Assembly (NCBI RefSeq): GCF_900474295.1
Contig: NZ_UCOB01000004.1
Location: 27,812 to 91,811 of the forward strand
DNA from: Synechococcus sp. UW140
GTDB lineage: Bacteria > Cyanobacteriota > Cyanobacteriia > PCC-6307 > Cyanobiaceae
Direction of reading: 5' to 3'
Length of the DNA stretch: 64,000 nucleotides
In this document: in pieces, positions 39,711 through 49,516 of the stretch
How the letters are laid out: each line of letters starts with the position of its first letter
Position numbering within the stretch: position 1 is the stretch's first letter
Position numbers and translations under genes: made by a program
The notes under the pieces: model-generated
Told to the model about the DNA's origin: nothing
The model's input: the letters and a program-made list of their open reading frames with translations, nothing else
Databases searched by the model: none

Positions 39711-40565
39711 ATGTCTGAGGTTCGCTCCGCTGATCCCATCCACGTGATTGTTGCTGGTGCTCTCGGTCGAATGGGGGCAGAGGTTGTTAAGGCTGTGCAG
39801 GGCGCTGCGGATTGTGAATTGGTCGGTGCAATCGACACCACCCCCGGCCAAGAGGGCGTGGATGTGGGAGAAGCACTCGGCCTCGGGAGTTTGGAGGTTG
39901 CGATCACGGCCGATCTCGAGGGCTGTCTGTGTTCGGCCAGTCAGGCCGTTCGTGATCGCGGTCCTGGTGGTGGTGCCGTCATGGTGGATTTCACTCACCC
40001 ATCTGTTGTTTATGCGAACACCAGGGCAGCGATGGCCTATGGGGTGCATCCCGTGATCGGTACCACCGGTCTATCCCCGGAGCAGTTGGAGGATCTGCAG
40101 TCCTTTGCCCAGAAAGCGTCCGTTGGGGGCGCTGTGATTCCTAATTTTTCAGTGGGAATGGTGCTGCTGCAACAAGCGGCCGCTGCTGCAGCACGCTTCT
40201 ATGACCATGCGGAGCTCACGGAGTTGCATCACAACCGCAAGGCGGATGCTCCAAGTGGCACGTGCATCAAAACAGCCGAGCTCATGGAGGAGCTGGGCAA
40301 AGTGTTTAACCCGGCTGAAGTCGATGAGCATGAATCGCTTGCGGGCAGTCGTGGCGGTGTGAGACCCAGTGGCTTGAGGCTGCATTCCCTTCGGCTTCCT
40401 GGGCTGGTGGCACATCAGGAGGTGATGTTTGGTGCTCCTGGAGAGACCTACACCCTGCGCCACGACACGATCGATCGCTCTGCCTATATGCCAGGGGTCT
40501 TGCTGAGCATCCGTAAGGTGCGGCAGCTTGAGGCTCTTGTCTACGGCCTGGAACGGCTGCTCTGA
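39711..40565 (+). CDS. dapB: 4-hydroxy-tetrahydrodipicolinate reductase
   Basis: 284 residues. [16 protein letters not shown] is the NAD(P)H-binding motif; [34 protein letters not shown] and [20 protein letters not shown] are DapB hallmarks, the last with the catalytic His/Lys. It acts in the lysine/diaminopimelate pathway and supplies the cell wall. The antiporter gene is divergent with 125 bp between starts. Confidence 0.95.
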   Translation: MSEVRSADPIHVIVAGALGRMGAEVVKAVQGAADCELVGAIDTTPGQEGVDVGEALGLGSLEVAITADLEGCLCSASQAVRDRGPGGGAVMVDFTHPSVVYANTRAAMAYGVHPVIGTTGLSPEQLEDLQSFAQKASVGGAVIPNFSVGMVLLQQAAAAAARFYDHAELTELHHNRKADAPSGTCIKTAELMEELGKVFNPAEVDEHESLAGSRGGVRPSGLRLHSLRLPGLVAHQEVMFGAPGETYTLRHDTIDRSAYMPGVLLSIRKVRQLEALVYGLERLL

Positions 40566-40593
40566 CATCCGTAATGAGGCCTTCCCCCGATCC

Positions 40594-41253
40594 ATGCTGA
40601 TCCCCCTGCGGCCCGGTGAACTTCAACGTCTGATTCCGGCAGTGGCGACTGGTACCCAGTTCGCTGCTGCTCTGGGCGAGCCCCGCAAGATTCTTCAGCG
40701 GGTGTTGATCGCAACCATTGGTGGCGTCATCACTTTGCTGATTAGCCAAAGCCAATTTTCCAACCGTTGGGGCTCAATTTGGCTGCTCATCGGTGTGTCG
40801 CTTCTTCTTTATGTGCTCTGGGGGCCGATCCTTGAGGCTGGGCGGCGCAACGCGACCCTGCGCCGGTATCCATCCGCCGCGCTCTTCGATGGTGAAGTGG
40901 TCGACGCGTTTACCCAGGAGCGTGTGGAAAGCCGGCGTGAGCAGGCGAACGAGCGCGGCACGCTTGAGTTGGTGGAGAACCGACGCACCTGGCTGGTGCT
41001 CGAGCTGGCGGATGAAGAGGGCTATCTCGCCCGGCTGAGTTTCCCCATGCTCAAGCCGCATGGACAGATACGGCCTGGTACGCACGTGCGCTGCCTGGTG
41101 CTGAGTGATCGCAAGGACTTCTCTCGTGTGGCGGCCCTCAGCGATGCCTGGCTGCCAACGCTTCGGTTGTGGGTTGGCGAGTATCCATTTTTGCTGCGTC
41201 CTGCGTTCGAGGAGCTTTGCCAGATGCGCTTGGCTGGTCGACGGGGGCGCTGA
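40594..41253 (+). CDS. Conserved cyanobacterial membrane protein
   Basis: About 219 residues from ATG 40594. Two hydrophobic segments lie near the N-terminus (VLIATIGGVITLLISQ and IWLLIGVSLLLYVLWGPIL), followed by a soluble basic domain with DGEVVDAFTQERVESRREQ and WLPTLRLWVGEYPFLLRPAF. Similar proteins are sometimes labelled phosphate-transport permease in databases, a label I do not trust. The function is unknown. It follows dapB after 28 bp. Confidence 0.75.
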   Translation: MLIPLRPGELQRLIPAVATGTQFAAALGEPRKILQRVLIATIGGVITLLISQSQFSNRWGSIWLLIGVSLLLYVLWGPILEAGRRNATLRRYPSAALFDGEVVDAFTQERVESRREQANERGTLELVENRRTWLVLELADEEGYLARLSFPMLKPHGQIRPGTHVRCLVLSDRKDFSRVAALSDAWLPTLRLWVGEYPFLLRPAFEELCQMRLAGRRGR

Positions 41254-41580
<327 letters not shown>

Positions 41581-41584
41581 TTGG

Positions 41585-42886
41585 ATGGATGGAGTTTCAG
41601 CACCTCGGGTGCTTGATTCTCACGACATGGTCGTTTTGCCCAGTCTTACTGACGCGCTTTCGCCCACCGTCAAGGATGTCAATGACTCCTTGTCGGTGGG
41701 CATTTTTGGGGCCGGACCGACTGGTGCGCTGCTGGCATTAGGTCTGAGTCGACTGGGTTGTCGGGTTCAGATCCACGACCCTCTGTTAGCGGATCAGATC
41801 AGCTCACGCAGTCGTGCCTATGCGATCACGCATTCCTCACGGCGGTTGCTGGAGCGTCTGGATCTCTGGACGTCGCTTCAGCCTTATCTGGTTCCCTTCC
41901 GCCAGCTTCGTCTCCAAGATCAGTGGAGCAAGCCGTCCGTTTGGTTTCGAATCGCAGATTTGGCTCCGGCCAATCGCAACGCTGACGCCATCGGTTGGAT
42001 CTTGGATCATCAGCCGTTGATGCAGGAGCTTTTGAAGAGGTTGGATCGGGAAGCGAATGTGGCTCTCCAGTTGGGCGACAGTGCTTCTTCCAGTGTTGGC
42101 CATACTCGCGATTCGGGCTTTGATCTGATCGTTGCCGCGGATGGCCCCAAGTCGTCACATCGCCAGGCCTGGCGACTGCCGCTTTGGTCATTCCCCTACC
42201 GCCAGGGATGTTTGACGCTGAAGGTGTCTCTGCGCGGAGCAGCTCCTGCCACGGCGCATGAGTATTTCCGAGCCGAAGGTCCTTTTGCTGTCTTGCCACT
42301 TGGGGGGCAGGCCTTTCAGTTGGTTTGGAGTGCTCCCCTGAATCGTTGCCGAGAGCGTGCAGCGCTTGATCCTTCCACGCTTCTGGATTTGCTGGCCACC
42401 GTGTTGCCCTCTGGCCTGGAGCCCGAGGCTTTGCTTGATCAGCCTGTCGCGGTGCCTCTGCAGTGGAGTCTTGCGCCCCAATTGGCGCGACGCCGGCAGA
42501 TCCTTCTGGGTGAAGCGGGGCATCGCTGTCACCCTGTCGGTGGTCAGGGTCTCAATCTCTGCTGGCGTGATGTCGACGAACTGATTGCGCTGGTAGCCGC
42601 CCATCAACGTGGCGGGCTGGCTCTGCGTCAGGTCTCCGCCCGGTACAGCCGCCGCCGTCTGGTTGATTTGTTCTTGATTGGTGCTGGTACGGATGTGCTG
42701 TTGCGGCTGTTTTCAAACAGCTGGAGATGTCTCTTACCGGTTCGATTCGTGGTTTTGCTTTTGATTCAGCGGCTGCCGTTGCTGCGGCGGATGGCGCTTC
42801 AGGTCATGACCGATGGCCCGATGACAATTCTGAAGGCTCCGCCAGAGTGGAAACAGCGAGGACTCCGCCATGGTGTTCAGCAGTGA
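41585..42886 (+). CDS. UbiH/COQ6-like FAD-dependent monooxygenase
   Basis: About 433 residues. The start is ATG 41585 or ATG 41627 (MVVLPSLTDAL); an upstream frame overlapping hli is rejected. VGIFGAGPTGALLALGLSRLG is the FAD/NAD motif, FDLIVAADGPKSSHRQ the DG motif, and LLGEAGHRCHPVGGQGLNLC the GD-x-A-H-x-x-P-x-x-G-Q-G-x-N motif with Asp replaced by Glu. The family hydroxylates quinone rings or other aromatic compounds. In cyanobacteria the substrate is unknown. The C-terminus (FVVLLLIQRLPLLRRMAL) is hydrophobic and may contact membrane. Confidence 0.85.
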   Translation: MDGVSAPRVLDSHDMVVLPSLTDALSPTVKDVNDSLSVGIFGAGPTGALLALGLSRLGCRVQIHDPLLADQISSRSRAYAITHSSRRLLERLDLWTSLQPYLVPFRQLRLQDQWSKPSVWFRIADLAPANRNADAIGWILDHQPLMQELLKRLDREANVALQLGDSASSSVGHTRDSGFDLIVAADGPKSSHRQAWRLPLWSFPYRQGCLTLKVSLRGAAPATAHEYFRAEGPFAVLPLGGQAFQLVWSAPLNRCRERAALDPSTLLDLLATVLPSGLEPEALLDQPVAVPLQWSLAPQLARRRQILLGEAGHRCHPVGGQGLNLCWRDVDELIALVAAHQRGGLALRQVSARYSRRRLVDLFLIGAGTDVLLRLFSNSWRCLLPVRFVVLLLIQRLPLLRRMALQVMTDGPMTILKAPPEWKQRGLRHGVQQ

Positions 42887-43082
42887 TCCCCAGCCTCAGG
42901 CGTCCCCTCTCCTTCTCAAGTATCTGCGCGAGAGGCTTGGTCTAAGCGATAACGCCTTGCAGCTGGGCCAGCGTCAGGTCGAAATCGAGCAGGCACCGCT
43001 ACCGGTGGTTCTTTGGAGCTTTGGTTTACTCAACCTGGCTCAGTACCAAGAGGTGCTGGATTGGACCAGCGATCAGGAATAG
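42870..43082 (+). CDS. DUF2949 family protein
   Basis: 70 residues. [20 protein letters not shown] followed by [20 protein letters not shown] is the DUF2949 pattern of cyanobacteria. Its ATG lies inside the end of the monooxygenase gene (17-bp overlap), and its 3' end overlaps the convergent apt gene by 10 bp. The function is unknown. Confidence 0.82.
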   Translation: MVFSSDPQPQASPLLLKYLRERLGLSDNALQLGQRQVEIEQAPLPVVLWSFGLLNLAQYQEVLDWTSDQE

Positions 43083-43600
43083 ATCACGAGAGATTCAACC
43101 GGGATCGCCTCGGGCAGGCGACGCCGTCCTCCCAGGCTTTCTAGTTCGATCACGAAGCTGCTCCCCACGAGGTTGCCGCCGGCCTGATTGATCAGTTCAG
43201 CGGCGGCGGCGGCGGTGCCACCGGTTGCCAGGAGATCGTCCACCAACAGAACTCTGGGATTGCCTGTTAAGGCATCGGCATGGATCTCAAGCCGATCGCT
43301 GCCGTATTCCAGGGCGTAGTCAATTCCGAACACCTCGCCGGGCAGTTTTCCAGGCTTGCGAACTGGCACGAAGCCGAGTCCTCGATCGGTTGCCAAGGAT
43401 GTACCCACGATGAAGCCACGGGATTCGATGCCCACGATCAGATCGGGCTTGAGAGCCTCGCAGATGGTTCCCATCTGCTTCATGACGGCCCGCCAAGCTT
43501 CAGGGTGTCGCAGCAGAGGTGTGAAATCACGGAACAGAATTCCTGGTTTCGGGAAGTCAGGAATTTCACGGATCCATTGCTGCAACTGGATTTCAGCCAT
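43073..43600 (-). CDS. apt: Adenine phosphoribosyltransferase
   Basis: A 175-residue type-I PRTase. [20 protein letters not shown] is the PRPP-binding motif, [16 protein letters not shown] the hood/loop, and [18 protein letters not shown] the typical N-terminus. It salvages adenine to AMP. ATG at 43600. Transcription from the island gene upstream is separated by a strong terminator at 43702-43725. Confidence 0.95.
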   Translation of the reverse strand: MAEIQLQQWIREIPDFPKPGILFRDFTPLLRHPEAWRAVMKQMGTICEALKPDLIVGIESRGFIVGTSLATDRGLGFVPVRKPGKLPGEVFGIDYALEYGSDRLEIHADALTGNPRVLLVDDLLATGGTAAAAAELINQAGGNLVGSSFVIELESLGGRRRLPEAIPVESLVIYS

Positions 43601-43701
43601 ACCCGGAAAAGCCGCTCAGAAAATCTTTGCCCGTGCCTTTTGGGTTTTGAATCACCAATAAGCCTGGGCTTAGTGAATATTACCCCTTGTTGACAGGTAA
43701 T

Positions 43702-43725
43702 AAAAAGCCCCGCTTTGGCGGGGCT
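43702..43725 (-). terminator. Intrinsic terminator of the YadA-like gene
   Basis: Stem AGCCCCGC / GCGGGGCT with a 4-nt loop followed on the minus strand by TTTTTA, ending 26 bp after the stop of the gene at 43751. Confidence 0.85.
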
Positions 43726-43750
43726 GATCGTCTTTTAGTCGTAACCCTCT

Positions 43751-45067
43751 TCACCGAAGACGTGCTTGGGTTGCTGTAGGCAGTTGCTGCCCAAGTGCGA
43801 TCGCTTCCAAGCGCTCTAGGCGAGCCATAAGGGCTTTGTTCTGTTGCTTGATCTCAGCATTTTCCTCTTTTACCTCGTCGAGCTGAGACTGCAACTGCTG
43901 ATTGTTCTTGTTGGAAGCTTGCTGGATGGAACCCAGTTTGAACACGAATCCAGCTCTGCCGGCAACGGTATCGAGACTTCCGTTGCCGTAATCGCTTGCT
44001 CCACCGAAGAGCACAGACCCGCCGGCATTGAAAGACAGCCGCTTATTCAGCCTCGCTGCGCAGCCCACACCCATTGCGTAGCGGCTGCTGTATCCACCAG
44101 TGCCGACGCCGCAGGAGAAGGGCGCGTCGTCAGAGACAGTCGGCAGTGCCGACAGTGCGGCTGAGAGTGCTGCCGCGCCAGCAACACCAGAACCGAGAGC
44201 ATTGACATCCTCCTCAAGGTTATCGATGGCTTTGCTGTTGTTCTTGATTGCAGCCTTGTTGTCGTTGATCGCCGCCGTGTTGCTCTGAATGTCTGTCGTG
44301 TGCTGATCCAGTTGACCCTGAACGCTCACACCGTTGATTTGAAGGTCACTGCCTTCGGTGATGTTGATCGGAATCTTATTGCCTTCTGCATCAGTGGCAT
44401 ACAGCTTTTGCACGCCATCTGATTCGACCGTGACGAGTGAGTTTTCGCCAATGTGCAGTTCTTCTTCTCCGTCGGCATTGATTTCACGACGAACAATGCT
44501 TTTGCCTCCAACGCTTAAGCCTTCTTCGTCGATGGTTGCCAGCGCATTGCTGCCCTCACCTCCGAGCGAAATGACATCAGAGTTGTCAATACAAGTTTCA
44601 CCGTTATTGCTGTCGCAGAGCTTGTTAACTACATCTTTGATCGCGAAAGGAACTTTAACAAAGGTAGGATTGCCTCCACTTGGAAGCCCTTTGATCACAG
44701 TCCATCCCTCAAATTTGTTGGTTTTAGCATTGTAAATCCTGTACCGAACAACGCCGTCTGCAACATTTGGATTTGAGTCGGAGTCTTCTTGAAGGTAGAC
44801 TTTCCCCGTCGCCTCGTCTACAAAATGTGCATCAAATGTGCCGGTGCTTTGGTCTGGGAAAATATCCTCGTGGAGTAGATTGGTAGATCCGTCATCATTG
44901 AAGCGGTAAAGATTGAGCCTGTTGTTTGCTGCAACTTTGACGATTAGTGAGGCACCCGTTGGCTGGGTTGATATCGAGTCTGCTTGAGCGCGGTTTCCTG
45001 TTGCACACAAAAAAGTTGTCGTGCAGAGTGATAAAAATGTTGCAGAGGTCAGCCCTAAGCGCTTCAT
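43751..45067 (-). CDS. YadA-like trimeric surface protein with C-terminal coiled coil
   Basis: 438 residues. Signal peptide to about residue 29 (NRAQA|DS). Then comes a head/passenger region rich in Asp, Asn and Gly with Cys pairs (NKLCDSNNGETCID), a stalk of short heptads (QSNTAAINDNKAAIKNNSKA), and a YadA-type barrel region of about 75 residues: GVAGAAALSAALSALPTV, SSRYAMGVGCAARLNKRLSF and LDTVAGRAGFVFKLG. Unlike classical trimeric autotransporters, which end at the last barrel strand, 60 more residues form a Lys/Glu/Gln coiled coil (QSQLDEVKEENAEIKQQN, ARLERLEAIALG). Adhesin or outer-membrane anchor roles are likely by family; the tail is odd. DNA around it is AT-richer than the flanks. 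Confidence 0.72.
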   Translation of the reverse strand: MKRLGLTSATFLSLCTTTFLCATGNRAQADSISTQPTGASLIVKVAANNRLNLYRFNDDGSTNLLHEDIFPDQSTGTFDAHFVDEATGKVYLQEDSDSNPNVADGVVRYRIYNAKTNKFEGWTVIKGLPSGGNPTFVKVPFAIKDVVNKLCDSNNGETCIDNSDVISLGGEGSNALATIDEEGLSVGGKSIVRREINADGEEELHIGENSLVTVESDGVQKLYATDAEGNKIPINITEGSDLQINGVSVQGQLDQHTTDIQSNTAAINDNKAAIKNNSKAIDNLEEDVNALGSGVAGAAALSAALSALPTVSDDAPFSCGVGTGGYSSRYAMGVGCAARLNKRLSFNAGGSVLFGGASDYGNGSLDTVAGRAGFVFKLGSIQQASNKNNQQLQSQLDEVKEENAEIKQQNKALMARLERLEAIALGQQLPTATQARLR

Positions 45068-45327
45068 GTTGCAGTGAAATTTAATTATATAGATAATTTA
45101 TTCTATCCAGCGGCTCATCTCTCCCTCTGCGTATGACGCTTTATTGTTTGGATTCAGGCCCTACGTGATGCTGCTCTTGATGCAGTTGGGTCCGTATCCT
45201 CAACTCTGCTCAATCTCAGTCTTGCCTCGGCGCCATTCAGTTGCTTTTGCCAACGGGGCTCTAGTGGAGTCGCTACATGAGAGTGGCTTCTCTAATGGCA
45301 GTGGCTGTTACTGAATTTCTCTTGATA

Positions 45328-45666
45328 TCAGATAGATGCAAGTAGATCGACTCCAGGATGATGGTGAAGTGGAGCATTCCTATGATGGTCTACGGCAAAA
45401 GTCCCGTCATCATTTACGACCACTCTTGGGCTTGAGAGGTCGCCAATAATTGAATCAAATTCCACCCCTGCATCTTGTAATTTTTGAATGGTAAGATCCA
45501 GTTGCAGTGCAGGAATGTTATTATTTGAACTTTTTCTGGCTGTCGTAAAAACGATGTTGTGCCCTGCATCTTTGATCTTTTTTAAGTAACTCAGCGCGCC
45601 GTCGTTGAAGCCCATGGTTGAGTGCTTGAAAATCACACCATCCAGGTCGAGCAGAAAAGTTGCCAT
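45328..45666 (-). CDS. Small HAD-like hydrolase
   Basis: 112 residues. The N-terminal FLLDLDGVIFKHS has the HAD DxD nucleophile pair (Asp7 and Asp9), NIVFTTARKSSNN has the motif II Thr, and VVVNDDGTFAVD could supply the acidic motif. No cap domain is present, so it resembles the small polynucleotide- or nucleotide-sugar-linked HAD proteins. The C-terminus ends in a His-rich HHRNAPLHHHPG. It is isolated on the minus strand in AT-rich DNA; it has no operon partner and its substrate is unknown. Confidence 0.65.
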   Translation of the reverse strand: MATFLLDLDGVIFKHSTMGFNDGALSYLKKIKDAGHNIVFTTARKSSNNNIPALQLDLTIQKLQDAGVEFDSIIGDLSSPRVVVNDDGTFAVDHHRNAPLHHHPGVDLLASI

Positions 45667-46135
45667 TTGCGTGGATTTAGACCGAAATCATCTTGAGCTT
45701 ACCAAGCAGGTGTGAATCGATGGATCACTTTTGGGAATAAAGCTTGACACGGCGAAGGGAGAAGCTTGGCCTGCACTGTCTTTAAGCTTGTAGTCCTAGT
45801 ATCAACGCTGGTTTGGCGACAACGTGCCTCTAGTGGTGATGACAATATTAGGAAGTTATCATTGAGCGCTGAAGTTGAACGAGCATTGGTTGTATTTACT
45901 TATTAATTGCGGCTCCAATTGGCAATCTGTTTTGTGTTTGTTTCTGCTTAGCTGTGCCCAATCGTGAAGGGCTCTCTATGGATTTGTGCCATTTCTGGAT
46001 AATCAACAAAAGAAGGCCGAACATGACTTGAAGTGTAAACTATCAGAAGCTCTAAGATTCAAAAAGGGTCCCTTCCCCACACTTCCTGGCAGCGTTGTTG
46101 TGAGGCTTGTTTTTGGGCTATGCAGAGTTGTTGGT
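45667..46135. other. Gene-free AT-rich stretch
   Basis: About 470 bp with no convincing frame on either strand, many stops, and lower GC than the window average. Its position between the HAD gene and the interrupted barrel gene suggests decayed or non-coding island DNA. Confidence 0.5.
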
Positions 46136-47167
46136 TTAAATTGCTAATTTCTTGTTGTAGCCTGAGATTCTTGCTTTAAGATAGTCGACGCAAGATGATT
46201 CGTAGAGTTTGTCTACCAAGAAATTTAGTTGTACGCAATATAAGTCGTCAGTAGCGTCATCGTGGACTCTTGCGTCACGATGGCTTGGGCTTGATGATAA
46301 GGCTTTGATTGCAGGGAATTCTACGGCTTTATTTTTGTCGACCGTTTTACTTGGTCCGCCAAATCGATACTCAACATCAGCAGATACTCGTGCTTCAAAG
46401 GCTTTGTCATAGGAGAGATTCACGCCAGCTGTTAATCCACTAGTTATCTCATATGCCAACCGTCCAAGTACACCAGAGCCATCTGCTGTTCCAAGGTCAC
46501 CGCTTTGGTAGTAGTAACCAACAGAAGCATTCAACTCAGGGATGATGAAATAACCAACATCAAGTCCGTAGGTATTCAATGCCCCGCCTTGGTAATACCA
46601 GTTCAGCCACTGCTCGGTATCACCAACAGGAAGCAAGGCATAAGCATTGAAGTTCCAGTCATTGGAAACTGCTTATGCATTGACAGCAACCTGCTGGAAG
46701 AAAGCACTCTTTTCCGTTCCAAGCAAAGGGATTCCCGTATCGGTTCCACCTGTATTCATCGGACGGCTGTCATAACCCGCATTGAGCCCATACATCCAGC
46801 TGCGGTCTCCATTCAGCCAGCGGTAACCCAATCGAGTGGAAGTGCTGATGGTGGATCCAGCCACATCAGTGTTGATGATGCTGCTGTTGTTCTCGTAATC
46901 AGCAAAGTTGACGTTGGCGAGGGCATCAAGGAACCAGATGCTGTTGTCACCAACAGAGAGAGGCAAGAACCCACCAATACCCGCTTGATTCGGTGTTCCT
47001 GCTCCTTGCAGTGCGCCTTGGAAACCAATGGTGGGCTTGACCACATCCTTGAGGCTGATGCTCATCACATCGCCCAGATCCTCAGCACTGCCGTCCTGCG
47101 CCTTCAGGGGCATTGGGGCAATGGCAACTGCAGAAGCCAGTAATCCAATCGAGAGACGGCGGAGCAT
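46136..47167 (-). pseudogene. Outer-membrane beta-barrel protein (inverse-autotransporter-like) split by an in-frame stop
   Basis: From the ATG at 47167 the frame reads a signal peptide (GLLASAVAIAPMPLKAQDG, cut after LKA). A barrel follows: WFLDALANVNFADYENN, TSTRLGYRWLNGDRSWMYGL, NAGYDSRPMNTG. TAA then interrupts it at 46673-46675 (VAVNA-stop-AVSNDWNF). The downstream half continues in exactly the same frame to 46136 with further strands (NAYALLPVGDTEQWLNWYY, LDVGYFIIPELNASVGYYY, ADVEYRFGG) and a polar tail. The GAA-to-TAA change that would restore VNAEAVSN is a single base. The pattern resembles the inverse autotransporter beta-domain family. It is either a young pseudogene or needs readthrough. 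Confidence 0.72.
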
Positions 47168-47531
47168 GGATCAGGCGTCAGTGCGCGCATAATGCCGAGG
47201 TTTGCCTGGTTGCGCCCGTAACCGCAATGCTGGCCAATGTCAGTCGTACTCAGGGCATCATCTGGCCAGCCTGTTCTGGCGATGTGAGGCTTGCTGGCAT
47301 TACCAATGCCAGGGAGTCGGGATTAACGTTGTCGCTGCACATGTATTGACCGGAATCGCTAGCTAAGTCAATCTGTAATTAGTAAATCAGCTTTGTTTGC
47401 ATATTGTCTAAATGCCTTCATTCGCCTTATTTGAGTCGGTAAGTCTAAGGCAATTCTAACGATCAAGAGTGATGGTTCCCTTGGCTGCCTAGTTTCCGTT
47501 GCAGCGATCTCGCTCCAGGTGATCTCCCGTG
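47168..47531. other. Intergenic stretch with a short hairpin
   Basis: No supported gene. An 8-bp inverted repeat CTGGCATT / AATGCCAG with a 3-nt loop lies at 47294-47312 without a T-run. The rest is AT-rich and stop-laden. It lies upstream of the interrupted barrel gene and would hold its promoter. Confidence 0.4.
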
Positions 47532-47729
47532 TCATGGCGTTAGGCCCTGTAACCGCTCCACGTCCTCTAGCACTGTTTTTGCGTCAACCCTGACCTTCTC
47601 TCGGTGGGGCATTGGTCCGATCTGTTCGAAGCCGTGCCCGCCTGGACTATCCAAGATGTTGATCACTGCATCTGATCTCCACCTGCCCTCTCCTTGCGCT
47701 GCTGCTGTCTCGGCCTCCAGTTCTTCCAT
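47532..47729 (-). CDS. Possible small hypothetical protein
   Basis: 65 residues (MEELEAETAAAQGEGRWRSD to DVERLQGLTP), acidic, with codon usage like the surrounding chromosome. It has no recognisable domain or strong ribosome binding site. It may be a remnant of a longer gene. Kept because the opposite strand and other frames are not better. Confidence 0.35.
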   Translation of the reverse strand: MEELEAETAAAQGEGRWRSDAVINILDSPGGHGFEQIGPMPHREKVRVDAKTVLEDVERLQGLTP

Positions 47730-47954
47730 CGCCTGCTAGCCCCTTGCAGCAGTCTTCCCCGCGTCGCGAGTCTCCAGAGATTTCATACGCCGCTTTCCGT
47801 CTATCCAGAGCTGAACGCACCAGATACCATTCGGTCTTCGTTGAAGTGGCTTCTTCGGTTTGCTCATGTCGATAGTTCTACGAGTATTACAACGACGAAG
47901 TGGTGAAAACCCAGGCTATGCCTGTGATCGTCTGCTGTCTGTGTCATCGCAGCC

Positions 47955-48530
47955 ATGACCGAAGCCAGCGCTCCACCTGTCCTCTCGGCTGCTTCGGGCG
48001 AGTCGATCGCCGTTGTCAACACAGCCCTGGACCGACGGGGACTGGAAAGGCTTGACCTCTTGTTGCTCACTGTTGAGGCTCTTGCCATCAACGGTGGTGA
48101 GGTCATGCTCTGGGCGACACAGCAATTGGGCTACGAATCCTTGTTCCCCAATCGAGTGGAACTCTGGAAGCGCCGTTGCACCAATCCCCTGCGGCGTTCC
48201 ACCCGACGCACTGCTCTGACTGGCGAGGAGATCGAAGCTCTGATCCGTGTGATTTGCGCCATGGCCGATCGTCTCTATCCCATGCTGCATCAGTTGCTCT
48301 GGAGCCGAGAGCCATCGGCTCTGCAGGACCAGCGCTGGGGAAAGTTTGATCAGCGTCTGCGCGATTTGATTGGTGAACGGATGAATTTGCGCAGGGGCTC
48401 TGTACAGCGTCTTCTTGAGACAGAGAGTTCTGCGCCTGTGCAGCGTCAGATGGTGATCACCCTGGCTCTGGCTTCCGGCCCCGGTGGAGTTGATCGTTTG
48501 CGCGCCAGTCTTCAGGATCCAACGCCCTGA
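47955..48530 (+). CDS. DUF3038 family protein
   Basis: A 191-residue soluble helical protein. LERLDLLLLTVEALAINGGE and MLHQLLWSREPSALQDQRWG are DUF3038 features. The next gene, DUF4335, is its usual companion in cyanobacteria, 40 bp downstream. No enzymatic motif is visible. Confidence 0.8.
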   Translation: MTEASAPPVLSAASGESIAVVNTALDRRGLERLDLLLLTVEALAINGGEVMLWATQQLGYESLFPNRVELWKRRCTNPLRRSTRRTALTGEEIEALIRVICAMADRLYPMLHQLLWSREPSALQDQRWGKFDQRLRDLIGERMNLRRGSVQRLLETESSAPVQRQMVITLALASGPGGVDRLRASLQDPTP

Positions 48531-48570
48531 CCCACACGCTTTCCCCTTCTCCGCTTCCCGCATCGCTCGC

Positions 48571-49209
48571 ATGTTCAATCTCTCCTATCGCTACGACCAG
48601 ACGGCGGCACGTTTGATGGTGGAGGGACTCCCCGATATCTCCGCCGGCCATGGTCAGGGAGTTATCGGCATCCTCTCGTCCTGGAAACTGCAATTTGTTG
48701 GCTCACCAGAGCTTGAGGGCAAGCGAGAGCACCTTGAGGCGATGCTTGCCACCGTTTTGCCCTATGCGCGTTATCGCCTCTCGGGCGTTGCCCGCCCTTT
48801 CGGTGAAGCTGATTCTGCGGTGAGCTTGGCCCCTGCCAACAACGGTGGCCATCAACTTGAACTGCGAAGCAGTAAGCCAGGTGTCTCGCCGCTCACCATC
48901 GCACTTGATGACGCGGAACTGGCTGATCTGGTCCGATGCCTCGATGCCATGCGTTTGGATCCACGCGTGCAGATTGCCTGGGCTGATCAGAGTGATCGGC
49001 CCCTCGCTCGCCGAGAGCTGGCTGAGCGTGTGCCTCTGATGAAGCGTCTAGCTCCATCGGTCTTGGGTGGTTCAGTTCTGTTGGTGGTGGCTCTGCTCTC
49101 AGCCCTTGTTCCTCTGCCTGAAAGTAAGCAGCCCAAGCAAGAGGCGGCACCGATCGAGAGTGCTGAATCCTCTGGAAGTGCCGCCCAACCTGTCCCGAAA
49201 GCCGAATAG
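48571..49209 (+). CDS. DUF4335 family membrane-anchored protein
   Basis: 212 residues from ATG 48571; an upstream frame overlaps DUF3038. The domain starts SYRYDQTAARLMVEGLPD and includes LSGVARPFGEADSAVSLAPA. A single transmembrane helix near the C-terminus (PSVLGGSVLLVVALLSALV) is followed by a short Lys/Glu/Pro/Ser-rich tail. The DUF3038-DUF4335 pair is conserved in cyanobacteria with unknown role. Confidence 0.8.
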   Translation: MFNLSYRYDQTAARLMVEGLPDISAGHGQGVIGILSSWKLQFVGSPELEGKREHLEAMLATVLPYARYRLSGVARPFGEADSAVSLAPANNGGHQLELRSSKPGVSPLTIALDDAELADLVRCLDAMRLDPRVQIAWADQSDRPLARRELAERVPLMKRLAPSVLGGSVLLVVALLSALVPLPESKQPKQEAAPIESAESSGSAAQPVPKAE

Positions 49210-49261
49210 GGAACGTTGACGTTCTCCGGTTGAGGGAGAGAATTGTGCAAGTGAATCGTCT

Positions 49262-49516
49262 GTGCTCGGGATGGCAGCCAGTTGGTCTGATCTCAGACGA
49301 CGTGTGGCCAGGATTGGTGCGTCATTGGATGTGGTCGTTCGCAGTGACCCAGAGGTATGTGGTTTGAGTGGGTCTGGCTATCACCTCACACTCCATCACA
49401 GCGGTTACGGAGATTGCACAGTTGGCGTTCTCACCTTGATTGATTGCCCTAACGAACTCGTGGTCATGGAATTTGAGCGCTGGATGCGTGGTGCCGGTCA
49501 CGTCTTTGTTCCATGA
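49262..49516 (+). CDS. Small conserved hypothetical protein
   Basis: 84 residues; GTG 49262 or ATG 49271 start. GYHLTLHHSGYGDCTVGVLT and ELVVMEFERWMRGAGHVFV look like a small alpha/beta domain. The stop overlaps the next start (ATGA), so it is coupled to the membrane protein downstream. I recognise no family. Confidence 0.6.
   Translation: MLGMAASWSDLRRRVARIGASLDVVVRSDPEVCGLSGSGYHLTLHHSGYGDCTVGVLTLIDCPNELVVMEFERWMRGAGHVFVP

Noticed and set aside
47262..47312. Two short inverted repeats near 47.3 kb
   Set aside because: Arms of 5-8 bases without T-runs; too weak to call as terminators or mobile-element ends.
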